Assembly (NCBI RefSeq): GCF_003014475.1
Contig: NZ_PYGJ01000001.1
Location: 682,001-746,000, forward strand
Direction of reading: 5' to 3'
DNA: 64,000 bases
Source: Shimia abyssi
GTDB lineage: Bacteria > Pseudomonadota > Alphaproteobacteria > Rhodobacterales > Rhodobacteraceae
The notes under the pieces: generated by a model
Told to the model about the DNA's origin: nothing
Databases searched by the model: none
What the model saw: the letters and a program-made list of their open reading frames with translations, nothing else
Translations under genes and position numbers: made by a program
Shown here: positions 54,495 to 62,971 of the stretch, piece by piece
Position numbering within the stretch: position 1 is the first letter of the stretch
How the letters are laid out: each line of letters starts with the position of its first letter

Positions 54495-55637
54495 CTAGTG
54501 TCCCAAAGCCTGCCCCAGGTCGGCAATCAGATCACCGCTATTCTCAGTTCCTATGGCCAGCCTTAACAAGTTCTCCGGAATGCCTGTGTGCGGCTCAATG
54601 GTGTGGCGATGCTCTACCAAACTCTCAACCCCACCCAAACTCGTCGCCCGATGAAAAAGCCCAAGCCGCCCCGCGACACACAACGCCTCTTCCCGGCCGC
54701 CTTTGACCAAAACTGACATCAAAAATCCGTACCCGCCCGACATCTGTCGCGTCGCCAACGCATGGCCGTGATGCGACGACAACCCCGGATACCAAACCGC
54801 TTCCACACGTGGATGATCTTGCAGATACGCCGCAATCGCCATCGCGTTCTGGCACATCCGCTCTACCCGAAGTGGCAAGGTACGCATACCGCGCAACAAC
54901 AACCATGCCTCAAACGGTCCCATCACTGCCCCCGCGCTCGCGCGATCATTTGCAATCTCGTTCCAGAACGGTGCAAGTTTGCGGGTGATCAGCACACCGC
55001 CCAACACATCCGAATGCCCGTTGATCACCTTGGTTGTCGAATGCATAACCACATCCGCCCCCAACGCCAATGGCTGCGCCAAAACCGGCGAGGCTGCGGT
55101 GCTGTCCACCGCCAAAAGTGCGCCACACGTCTTGGCTGCCTCCGCCGCCGCCGCAATGTCCACGATTTTCAACCAAGGGTTTGACGGTGACTCCACCCAA
55201 ACCAGATGCGCCGGAGCCCTTGCGCAGATGTCTCGCAATGCTGTCACATCGCTGGCATCAACTTCGTCCATCACGATCTGACGTCGCTCGCAAAACTCCC
55301 GTATCCACTTGGTCGTGCCCCAGTAAATCCCAGACTGCACCACAACGCGCCCACCCGTTGGCACCGTGCGAAACAGCGCGGCAATCGCTGCCATACCGGT
55401 CGGAAACAACAACGCCGCCGCCCCGCCTTCCAATTGGCATAGAACTTGTTCAGCCTGCCGTACGGCATCATTGTGATCGCGGGCATAGGTATTCTCGGGA
55501 TTGAGCGGCATATACCCCGCATCCCGTGCAAAAGTGGTCGATGGCTGAATCGGTGGCACCACTCCCCCGCTTTGGGGGTCAATTCCACCTCCGGCTTGTG
55601 CCAGCAACGTCTCGGGGTGCATCTGCTTGGGATCCAT
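54495..55637 (-). CDS. Cys/Met metabolism PLP-dependent enzyme
   Basis: 380 residues of the cystathionine gamma-synthase/beta-lyase family. The PLP lysine is in HSTTKVINGHSDVLGG; upstream LFPTGMAAI and VESPSNP are typical. The reaction (gamma-synthase, gamma/beta-lyase or O-acylhomoserine sulfhydrylase) cannot be settled by eye. ATG at 55637 has GGAG upstream. It is divergent from the pseudouridine synthase. Confidence 0.87.
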   Translation of the reverse strand: MDPKQMHPETLLAQAGGGIDPQSGGVVPPIQPSTTFARDAGYMPLNPENTYARDHNDAVRQAEQVLCQLEGGAAALLFPTGMAAIAALFRTVPTGGRVVVQSGIYWGTTKWIREFCERRQIVMDEVDASDVTALRDICARAPAHLVWVESPSNPWLKIVDIAAAAEAAKTCGALLAVDSTAASPVLAQPLALGADVVMHSTTKVINGHSDVLGGVLITRKLAPFWNEIANDRASAGAVMGPFEAWLLLRGMRTLPLRVERMCQNAMAIAAYLQDHPRVEAVWYPGLSSHHGHALATRQMSGGYGFLMSVLVKGGREEALCVAGRLGLFHRATSLGGVESLVEHRHTIEPHTGIPENLLRLAIGTENSGDLIADLGQALGH

Positions 55638-55736
55638 GTCGCCGCTCCACTCTGAATGTCCCGCATATGTGGGATGGTTTCAGGTCCACTTGCAAGCCCC
55701 CTCGCCACGACCAGTTCAACCTGCTACGCAGCGCTC

Positions 55737-56285
55737 ATGGCCCGCACGATCCTTTTCAACAAACCCTTCGATGTTCTGTCGCAATTCACTGATCGCGGCA
55801 CCCAAGGTAGCCCACGTCAAACCTTGTCGAATTTCATCGACGTACCGGCAGTTTATCCGGCCGGGCGGCTTGATCGCGACAGCGAAGGGCTGATGGTCCT
55901 GACGGATGATGGCAAGCTGCAAGCGCGAATCTCAGATCCACGTCACAAGATGGCCAAAACCTACTGGGCCCAAGTCGAGGGCCTGCCCTCCGACGATGCG
56001 ATTGCGCAGATGCGCAAAGGCCTCACTCTCAAGGACGGCCCGACCAAACCAGCCCAAGCGCGCCGTATTGATCCTCCCACATCTCTTTGGCCCCGCACCC
56101 CACCAGTCAGATTTCGCAAATCCGTCCCCGACTGTTGGATCGAACTCACGATCTGCGAAGGACGCAACCGTCAAGTGCGCCGCATGACCGCCGCAATCGG
56201 CCACCCCACACTGCGACTGATCCGCTACCGCATTGGCGACTGGACACTTGATGGCCTGTCATCTGGCCAATGGCGTGACACCTAG
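55737..56285 (+). CDS. rluE: 23S rRNA pseudouridine synthase RluE-like
   Basis: 182 residues, RsuA/RluE subfamily. The catalytic Asp is in [36 protein letters not shown] is the expected start and [23 protein letters not shown] the C-terminal signature. It lacks the S4 RNA-binding domain, as RluE does. It probably modifies U2457 of 23S rRNA (E. coli numbering). An upstream extension to 55656 is rejected. Confidence 0.9.
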   Translation: MARTILFNKPFDVLSQFTDRGTQGSPRQTLSNFIDVPAVYPAGRLDRDSEGLMVLTDDGKLQARISDPRHKMAKTYWAQVEGLPSDDAIAQMRKGLTLKDGPTKPAQARRIDPPTSLWPRTPPVRFRKSVPDCWIELTICEGRNRQVRRMTAAIGHPTLRLIRYRIGDWTLDGLSSGQWRDT

Positions 56286-56343
56286 CCACGCCCCAGATCT
56301 CAGCGCATCCCACTGACCTATCCGCCACAAACGTCAATTTTCC

Positions 56344-56372
56344 TGTGGAAAAACACAACATATTGTGGACAG
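56344..56372. promoter_or_regulatory. Two DnaA-box-like sequences upstream of mipZ
   Basis: TGTGGAAAA (56344-56352; TTTTCCACA on the other strand, a good DnaA-box variant) and TGTGGACAG (56364-56372), spaced 20 bases, in the 142-base gap before mipZ. A cell-cycle role is inference. Confidence 0.35.
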
Positions 56373-56427
56373 CACCGCAATCGCACCGTATCCCGGCAAA
56401 AAAACAAACGGGCAAGGGCGGCAACAC

Positions 56428-57237
56428 ATGGCACATATCATTGTGGTCGGCAACGAAAAGGGCGGCGCAGGTAAATCGACCTTGTCGATGCACATCGCCA
56501 CCGCTTTGGTGCGTATGGGGCACCGCGTTGGCGGGCTTGACCTCGACCTGCGCCAAAAGACTTTTGGCCGCTACACCGAGAACCGCAAAGCCTTTCTGAA
56601 ACAGGCTGATATTGAACTCCCTTCGCCCAGCTACATCGATTTGCCCGAGATTGACCCAGAGAGCCTCAAGACAGGCGAGAATATCTATGATCATCGCCTG
56701 TCCGCCGCCGTGGCCGCGCTTGAGCCAGGCAATGATTTCATCCTGATTGACTGCCCCGGCTCTCACACACGCCTTTCCCAAGTCGCCCATTCGCTTGCCG
56801 ACACTCTCGTCACACCATTGAACGACAGCTTTGTGGATTTTGACCTGCTTGCAAAAATTGACGGCGACGGCGAAAAAATCCTAGGGCCGTCGGTCTATTC
56901 TGAAATGGTCTGGAACGCCCGTCAGTTGCGCGCGCAGGCGGGCCTCAAGCCCATCGACTGGATCGTCATGCGCAACCGCATGGGCGCTCAGCAGATGGTG
57001 AACAAAGAGAAGATGGGCAAGGCACTGGACCGCCTCGCCAAACGCATCGGATTCCGTGTCGCACCGGGCTTTAACGAACGAGTGGTCTTCCGCGAACTGT
57101 TCCCGCGCGGCCTGACCTTGCTCGATCTACGCGATATCGGCGTCAAACAGCTCAACATATCTAACATCGCCGCCCGTCAGGAACTGCGTGACTTGATCAA
57201 AGAGTTGAATCTGCCAGGCGTCTCAGTCGATTTCTAG
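56428..57237 (+). CDS. mipZ: Division-plane positioning ATPase MipZ
   Basis: A 269-residue ParA/MinD-type ATPase that forms a polar gradient and inhibits FtsZ, placing the division site in alphaproteobacteria. The deviant Walker A is NEKGGAGKSTLS (near residue 8-19), followed by GLDLDLRQKTFGRY, and DCPGSHTRLS as switch II; the C-terminal half has the MipZ-specific VVFRELFPRGLTLLDL. ATG at 56428 follows GGCAAGGGCGGC. Length and motifs match Caulobacter MipZ. Confidence 0.95.
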   Translation: MAHIIVVGNEKGGAGKSTLSMHIATALVRMGHRVGGLDLDLRQKTFGRYTENRKAFLKQADIELPSPSYIDLPEIDPESLKTGENIYDHRLSAAVAALEPGNDFILIDCPGSHTRLSQVAHSLADTLVTPLNDSFVDFDLLAKIDGDGEKILGPSVYSEMVWNARQLRAQAGLKPIDWIVMRNRMGAQQMVNKEKMGKALDRLAKRIGFRVAPGFNERVVFRELFPRGLTLLDLRDIGVKQLNISNIAARQELRDLIKELNLPGVSVDF

Positions 57238-57266
57238 GGCAGGTCGTGCGCGACAGCAGACGCCAG

Positions 57267-58490
57267 CTAGGGTTTGCCCGCATATAACGTAAACAGCTCC
57301 ATGGGCTCAGCCACACCGCGCAGCATGTATCGCCCAAGCGACACCAAATCGTGCCGCCCGCGCGTTGCCGCATCCGCCACGGGCTTAGCCACGATCACGT
57401 CCCGCCCAAGGCTCCCATGCATCCCCGATAGCCGCGCAGTGTGGTTTACCGAGGGCCCAATTGCTGTGAAATCCAACCGGCTGTCCGCACCGATGTTGCC
57501 ATACAGCAACCGCCCTGCATTCAGCGCGTAGTTGAACTCGCTCACAGGCAGCCCAGCTTCGACACGCGCCACATTGCGCAACTGGATTGCCTGTCGCAGC
57601 TCTGCCACACAATCCAGCGCCGCATCAGCCTCGTCGTGCGCTTTGGGTGTGTCAAACATGAGCAGTATGCCATCCCCCATGAACTTGAGGATATGCCCAC
57701 CGCGTTCATGTATCGCGCGCGCCGCGATCTCAAAATAGTCGTTCAGCATGTCGATCATAACCTGCGGATCCAGCCGCTCTGACATGCTGGTAAACCCGCT
57801 GAGATCAAAAAACCCGATCACCGCGTCGATCTCTTGCAATGACCCACGCTGCAACTCGCCCGAAAACACCCGGTCCCCGGCATCCGCCCCCAGATAGACC
57901 GACAAAAGCTCCTGCCCAACCTGCCGGTTTGAGGCTGATTTCAACGCCAACCCCAGATGGGGCTGCGCCGCCCGGAGCATCTCAAGCTGCGCCTCTGAAA
58001 ACCCCTCCGGCGCATCACTTGTCCACGAGATCATGAACCCTTCTGGCAGGAAATTTGGATCAACCGGCAGAGAAAGCTCGGTATCTTCCATCAGCAATGA
58101 CGTGGCAAAATAGTCTTTGCCCCCCATCTCGTGCAACTCCTGGAATAATTCGAACTTGGCGCGCGACTGTGGATTTCGCAGGTCTTCACGCAACTCTTCC
58201 TGCCCCGAAACCAGCATCGTGACCAAGGGGCTTTGCTGCCAAGCTTCCGTTGGAACCTGAGAATACTCGTAACGATGACGGGTAATAGATTCGCCCTTGA
58301 CCCAATCAAAGCCAACACCGCCATAGCGCGGATGAAACGCACCCTGTGCGATGTGCAACCGCATCAATGGAATGCCCGAACTGACCAGCCGCGCACAATA
58401 CCCCTCGATCAACGCCTCACGCGTCGACCCGCGCAACCCTGCTTCAACCAACCACGCTATCAGCGTTTCCCGGTCACTTTGCGACGCCAT
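57267..58490 (-). CDS. Class III adenylate/guanylate cyclase with unassigned N-terminal domain
   Basis: 407 residues. The C-terminal cyclase domain (about 222-400) has both metal aspartates (Asp229 in FFDLSGFT; Asp273 in MGDG), Lys269 and Thr342 in the purine-specifying positions expected for class IIIb adenylate cyclases, and transition-state Asn349 and Arg353 (VNHTAR). The usual Asp after the TAIG glycine is Pro346. The N-terminal 220 residues look like a soluble sensor without clear homology to me, and no membrane helix is visible. Predicted product cAMP. Confidence 0.87.
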   Translation of the reverse strand: MASQSDRETLIAWLVEAGLRGSTREALIEGYCARLVSSGIPLMRLHIAQGAFHPRYGGVGFDWVKGESITRHRYEYSQVPTEAWQQSPLVTMLVSGQEELREDLRNPQSRAKFELFQELHEMGGKDYFATSLLMEDTELSLPVDPNFLPEGFMISWTSDAPEGFSEAQLEMLRAAQPHLGLALKSASNRQVGQELLSVYLGADAGDRVFSGELQRGSLQEIDAVIGFFDLSGFTSMSERLDPQVMIDMLNDYFEIAARAIHERGGHILKFMGDGILLMFDTPKAHDEADAALDCVAELRQAIQLRNVARVEAGLPVSEFNYALNAGRLLYGNIGADSRLDFTAIGPSVNHTARLSGMHGSLGRDVIVAKPVADAATRGRHDLVSLGRYMLRGVAEPMELFTLYAGKP

Positions 58491-58535
58491 ACCAATTAAC
58501 CTTCAAAATCCAAGCCCACCGGCACCACTATGCCG

Positions 58536-58976
58536 CTACTTGTCCAAACCTGCCAGCACCCTTAGCATCCGCTTTAACTGCGCAACTTCGTCCTGGGTCA
58601 GACGCTCTGTCAGCTGAGCCTGATAGCGCTCCCCAATCTCTTGCAAATCTCGGTACGCCACCTTGCCCGAATGGGTCAGCGTTAGCCGCTCTTGCCGCCT
58701 GTCGTCTCCATCACGCTCACGCGTTACAAATCGCCGTTCCACGAGCTTTTGAACCGCACGGCTGACTTTGGTCTTGTGGATCCGAGCACGTGTAACGATC
58801 TCAGTCGCCGTCAACTCGCCATATATCCCAAGATGAAACAGCACGCGCCATTCTGTGCGCAACATGCCGTATCGCCCCTTATACACCTGCTGAAACGACA
58901 GGCTGCTCTCCTCTGCGGCCTGATTCAGCAGGTATGGTAGGAAATCCTGCAGCGAAAAATCATCTTTTTTGGTCAT
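58536..58976 (-). CDS. hmgR: MarR-family regulator, probable repressor of hmgA operon
   Basis: 146 residues. Winged helix at about 50-110 (LTATEIVTRARIHKTKVSRAVQKL, then RFVTRERDGDDRRQERLTLT). It is divergent from hmgA across 78 bases and is the natural candidate for homogentisate or aromatic sensing. The name hmgR is by position only; binding was not tested. Confidence 0.85.
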   Translation of the reverse strand: MTKKDDFSLQDFLPYLLNQAAEESSLSFQQVYKGRYGMLRTEWRVLFHLGIYGELTATEIVTRARIHKTKVSRAVQKLVERRFVTRERDGDDRRQERLTLTHSGKVAYRDLQEIGERYQAQLTERLTQDEVAQLKRMLRVLAGLDK

Positions 58977-59054
58977 ATGAGCCCTCCGAACGCTTGTTAG
59001 TTACAAAATCAACCATTACCAACGCAACCAAATTCCGTAACAGGAGCGCGCGAC

Positions 59055-60410
59055 ATGACAAAACATTCTGTTCCAACCCGTATGCAGATGGCCCCATCTC
59101 TGGAAGGCCCGCACGCCGGATACATGCCTGGCTTTGGCAACGACTATGAAACCGAGGCCTTGCCAGGTGCCTTGCCCCAAGGCATGAACTCCCCGCAGAA
59201 GTGCAATTATGGCCTCTACGGCGAACAGCTTTCAGGTACCGCCTTTACGGCCGAATCAGTCGAGAGGACTTGGTGCTATCGCATTCGCCCCTCGGTGAAG
59301 CACTCCCACCGCTACCAAAAGATCGACGTGCCCCATTGGAAATCCGCGCCGCATGTCGATCCTGATGTCACGTCGCTCGGCCAATACCGCTGGGATCCGG
59401 TGCCCCACAGCGACGCGCCTCTGACATGGGTCACGGGCATGCGCACCATGACCACTGCGGGTGATGTAAATACTCAGGTCGGCATGGCCTCTCACATCTA
59501 TCTCGTGACCGACTCCATGGTGGACGAATATTTCTTTTCCGCCGATTCCGAACTGCTTGTTGTCCCGCAAGAGGGCATCCTGAGATTTTCGACCGAGCTG
59601 GGCATTATCGACTTGGAACCCAAGGAAATTGCCATCCTTCCACGCGGGCTGCTTTATCGCGTCGAAGTGCTCGAAGGGCCGGCGCGCGGCTTTGTCTGCG
59701 AGAATTATGGCCAGAAATTCGAACTGCCCGGTCGCGGTCCCATCGGGGCCAACTGCATGGCCAATCCTCGCGACTTCAAGGCCCCCGTCGCCGCCTTTGA
59801 GGACCGCGAAGTGCCCTCCACCGTCACCGTCAAATGGTGTGGACAGTTCCACAAGACTGAGATTGGCCAATCTCCGTTGGACGTGGTGGCATGGCACGGC
59901 AATTATGCACCGGTGAAGTATGACCTGCGCACATATTGCCCCGTCGGCGCAATCCTGTTTGATCACCCCGACCCGTCGATCTTCACCGTGCTCACTGCCC
60001 CCTCAGGCCAGCCTGGAACCGCAAACATCGACTTCGTGCTTTTCCGCGAACGCTGGATGGTGGCCGAAGACACGTTCCGCCCGCCTTGGTACCACAAAAA
60101 CATCATGTCCGAGCTGATGGGCAACATCTATGGCCAGTATGATGCCAAGCCCCAGGGCTTCATCCCCGGCGGCATGTCGCTGCACAATATGATGCTACCA
60201 CACGGCCCCGACAAAAATGCCTTTGAGGGCGCGTCCAACGCCAACCTCGGCCCGGACAAGCTCGACAACACCATGTCCTTTATGTTCGAAACCCGCTTCC
60301 CACAGCACCTCACCTCCTTTGCCGCAAACGAAGCGCCGTTACAGGACGACTACATCGACTGCTGGAGCGACATCGAAAAGAAGTTCGACGGCACACCAGG
60401 TAAGAAATAA
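59055..60410 (+). CDS. hmgA: Homogentisate 1,2-dioxygenase
   Basis: A Fe(II) ring-cleaving enzyme converting homogentisate to maleylacetoacetate in tyrosine catabolism. 451 residues; [19 protein letters not shown] is the diagnostic N-terminus, with the C-terminal iron region around [18 protein letters not shown] and [25 protein letters not shown] precedes the ATG. First in the cluster, divergent from MarR. Confidence 0.97.
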   Translation: MTKHSVPTRMQMAPSLEGPHAGYMPGFGNDYETEALPGALPQGMNSPQKCNYGLYGEQLSGTAFTAESVERTWCYRIRPSVKHSHRYQKIDVPHWKSAPHVDPDVTSLGQYRWDPVPHSDAPLTWVTGMRTMTTAGDVNTQVGMASHIYLVTDSMVDEYFFSADSELLVVPQEGILRFSTELGIIDLEPKEIAILPRGLLYRVEVLEGPARGFVCENYGQKFELPGRGPIGANCMANPRDFKAPVAAFEDREVPSTVTVKWCGQFHKTEIGQSPLDVVAWHGNYAPVKYDLRTYCPVGAILFDHPDPSIFTVLTAPSGQPGTANIDFVLFRERWMVAEDTFRPPWYHKNIMSELMGNIYGQYDAKPQGFIPGGMSLHNMMLPHGPDKNAFEGASNANLGPDKLDNTMSFMFETRFPQHLTSFAANEAPLQDDYIDCWSDIEKKFDGTPGKK

Positions 60411-60484
60411 GCTGCCTTGAACTATCCTTGTCACCGGGGCGCTCATACCCCCGGCCACCGCAGAACCAACACTTCGGAGACACC

Positions 60485-61741
60485 ATGCCTCTACTGAAAT
60501 CCTGGGTCACGTCGGCCAACGATGCGAGCCATCCCTTCCCCCTCAATAACCTGCCTTACGGCGTCTTCTCAACGGTCGGCACCGAGGAACGCTGCGGCGT
60601 GGCCATTGGCGACATGATCCTCGACATAGCCGCCGCGGAGGAGGCCGGTCTCATCACTCTCGCCGAAGACCCTGTCTTTGATGTTCCCTATTGGAACGAC
60701 GTCATGGACCTCGGCCCCGATGCTTGGGAGGCTCTGCGTGCGCGCCTCACTTCCTTGCTGTCCGACGACAGCGACGAAAAACCCGCCACCGAGCCGCACC
60801 TCGTCCCCATGGCCGACGCCACACTGCACATGCCGCTCGTGGTCAGCGAATATACCGACTTCTATGCCGGTCGCCATCACGCCACCAATGTCGGCACCAT
60901 GTTCCGTGGCGCGGAAAATGCGCTGCCCCCTAACTGGCTGCACATCCCCATTGGCTATAACGGTCGCGCCTCTTCTGTTGTGCTCTCTGGCACCGACATC
61001 CGCCGCCCATGGGGTCAACTCAAGTCCCCAGATCACGACGTACCGGCCTTCCTGCCCTGTCGCCGCTTTGACATCGAACTGGAAATGGGCGCGATCGTTG
61101 GCACTGCCTCTGATGGTCCGATCTCGGTGCAAGAAGCTGACGACAACATCTTTGGCTACGTGCTTCTGAACGACTGGTCGGCGCGCGATATTCAAGCGTG
61201 GGAGTATCAGCCCCTCGGCCCATTTCAGGCCAAGGCAACCGCAACATCGATTTCCCCTTGGATCGTGACAAAGGCCGCGCTGGAACCCTTCCGCACAGAA
61301 ACACCAGCTCGTGAATTCGATTTACTTGACCACCTCAAAGATGTCGGCCCGATGCTCTACGACATAAATCTGGCCGTCACCATGGCTCCCGATGGCAAAG
61401 ACGCAACAACCATTGCGCGCACCAACTACGACCAAATGTACTATTCTGCCGCCCAGCAGCTCGCCCACCATTCCACCTCTGGCTGCCCAATGAATGTCGG
61501 CGACCTACTGGGCTCTGGCACCATTTCCGGCCCCTCTAAACCCGAACGCGGCTCGTTGCTCGAACTCAGCTGGGGCGGCAAAGAGCCCTTCACGCTGGAC
61601 ACCGGCGAGGAACGCACCTTTATCGAAGACGGCGACACGCTCACCCTCACCGGGGCCGCACACGGTGACGGCTATACCATCGGCTTTGGCGACTGCACGG
61701 GCACGGTTCTGCCCGCCCTAACTGACCCATACGCCCGTTAA
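60485..61741 (+). CDS. fahA: Fumarylacetoacetase
   Basis: Hydrolyses fumarylacetoacetate to fumarate and acetoacetate. 418 residues from the ATG at 60485. N-terminal FAA domain, EYTDFYAGRHHATNVGTMFR with catalytic Asp/His, and ELEMGAIVG, NDWSARDIQAWEYQPLGPF for the metal site. 74 bases after hmgA, so a single operon is likely. The intervening maleylacetoacetate isomerase is not in this window and may follow downstream. Confidence 0.97.
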   Translation: MPLLKSWVTSANDASHPFPLNNLPYGVFSTVGTEERCGVAIGDMILDIAAAEEAGLITLAEDPVFDVPYWNDVMDLGPDAWEALRARLTSLLSDDSDEKPATEPHLVPMADATLHMPLVVSEYTDFYAGRHHATNVGTMFRGAENALPPNWLHIPIGYNGRASSVVLSGTDIRRPWGQLKSPDHDVPAFLPCRRFDIELEMGAIVGTASDGPISVQEADDNIFGYVLLNDWSARDIQAWEYQPLGPFQAKATATSISPWIVTKAALEPFRTETPAREFDLLDHLKDVGPMLYDINLAVTMAPDGKDATTIARTNYDQMYYSAAQQLAHHSTSGCPMNVGDLLGSGTISGPSKPERGSLLELSWGGKEPFTLDTGEERTFIEDGDTLTLTGAAHGDGYTIGFGDCTGTVLPALTDPYAR

Positions 61742-61818
61742 CTTTTTATTGTTCCCAAATTCACCCGGCAGAGGCACCTCGAACGCGCCACCAGTGGACC
61801 ACCAAAAGGAAATACAAA

Positions 61819-62769
61819 ATGGCCAAAGCATTCGCATCCCAAGGGGACATGATCGAAAAGAAAATCACCTTTGATGAAATCGGCAATGGTCTCTATGCCT
61901 TCACCGCCGAAGGTGATCCAAACTCGGGTGTCATCATCGGTGACGACAGCGTCATGATCGTCGAGGCACAGGCCACCCCCCGCCTCGCTCAAAAAGTCAT
62001 CGACTGCGTGCGCTCTGTGACCGACAAACCGATCACCCATGTGGTGCTGACCCACTACCACGCCGTGCGTGTGCTGGGGGCTTCCGCCTTCAACGCACAG
62101 CAGGTGATTATGTCCAGCGCCGCCTATAACATGGTGCTCGAACGCGGTCAGGAAGACTGGGACAGCGAATTCCAGCGCTTCCCGCGCCTGTTCGAAGGAC
62201 ATGAAAGCATCCCAGGCCTCACCATGCCAACCACAACATTCAGCGATCAAATGACTGTCTTTCTTGGCAACCGCCGCGTCGACATCAAACAGATTGGACG
62301 CGCCCACACCGCTGGTGACGCCGTCATTCACGTGCCCGATCAGAACGTCATGTTCACCGGCGACATCGTTGAATACCACTCGGCCTGCTATTGCGGCGAT
62401 GGGCACTTCGCCGATTGGGGCAACACACTCGACGCGATTAAGGCATACGATGTCGACGCCATCGCGCCGGGGCGCGGCGATGCGCTCGTGGGCAAAGAGA
62501 TGGTAAACGCCGCCATCGAAAACACTCGGGACTTTGTCGAGAGTACCTACCGCCCTGCCGCCCGCGTCGCTGCCCGCAATGGGACGCTCAAAGAAACATG
62601 GGACGCAGTACGCGCCGAATGCGACCCCAAGTTCGCTGACTACGCGATCTACGAACACTGTCTGCCCTTCAACGTCGCGCGCGCCTATGACGAGGCACGC
62701 GGCATCGCCCACCCAAGGATTTGGACTGACAAGCGCGATCTGGAAATGTGGGCGCAATTGCAAGGCTGA
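61819..62769 (+). CDS. Metallo-beta-lactamase-fold hydrolase with degenerate metal motif
   Basis: 316 residues, MBL superfamily. The canonical HxHxDH is here HYHAVR: the Zn1 histidines remain, but the Asp and His of the second site are Val and Arg. Later ligands (HTAGDA and GDIVEYHSACYCGDGHFADW) are present. This suggests a mononuclear or altered enzyme. AAAAGGA precedes the ATG. Its place in the hmg cluster points to a thioester or lactone in aromatic catabolism, but this is inference. I recall the same HYHAVR pattern in relatives, so it is probably not a local mutation. Confidence 0.82.
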   Translation: MAKAFASQGDMIEKKITFDEIGNGLYAFTAEGDPNSGVIIGDDSVMIVEAQATPRLAQKVIDCVRSVTDKPITHVVLTHYHAVRVLGASAFNAQQVIMSSAAYNMVLERGQEDWDSEFQRFPRLFEGHESIPGLTMPTTTFSDQMTVFLGNRRVDIKQIGRAHTAGDAVIHVPDQNVMFTGDIVEYHSACYCGDGHFADWGNTLDAIKAYDVDAIAPGRGDALVGKEMVNAAIENTRDFVESTYRPAARVAARNGTLKETWDAVRAECDPKFADYAIYEHCLPFNVARAYDEARGIAHPRIWTDKRDLEMWAQLQG

Positions 62770-62971
62770 CTCAACTGTTCCTCCTTCCATTCCGGGCTTT
62801 CCCTGCGAAGACGCCCAATCCGGCAAAGGAGCACGCCCCGAAAAGTCGCAACTTGATCCAGATCGTGTCGCGAAGACGGGAGCCATGAGACACTGATACG
62901 ACCGCCCCAGCGTCCGCGCCGGGGCTTGGATATGCTTTGCCCGCATCTGGGCACCTACGGGAGGAAGACCA
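62770..62971. other. Intergenic region before flavin monooxygenase
   Basis: 202 bases without a convincing gene or terminator. GGGAGGAAG just before 62972 is the ribosome-binding site. Confidence 0.6.

Noticed and set aside
58977..59054. Operator palindrome in the MarR/hmgA divergent gap
   Set aside because: GTTAGTTAC and TTACCAAC give only an imperfect dyad; a MarR site is expected here but I cannot place it with confidence.
62534..62896. 120-codon plus-strand ORF at the end of the MBL-fold gene
   Set aside because: It is a shadow frame of the MBL gene that runs into the following gap; composition is not coding-like.
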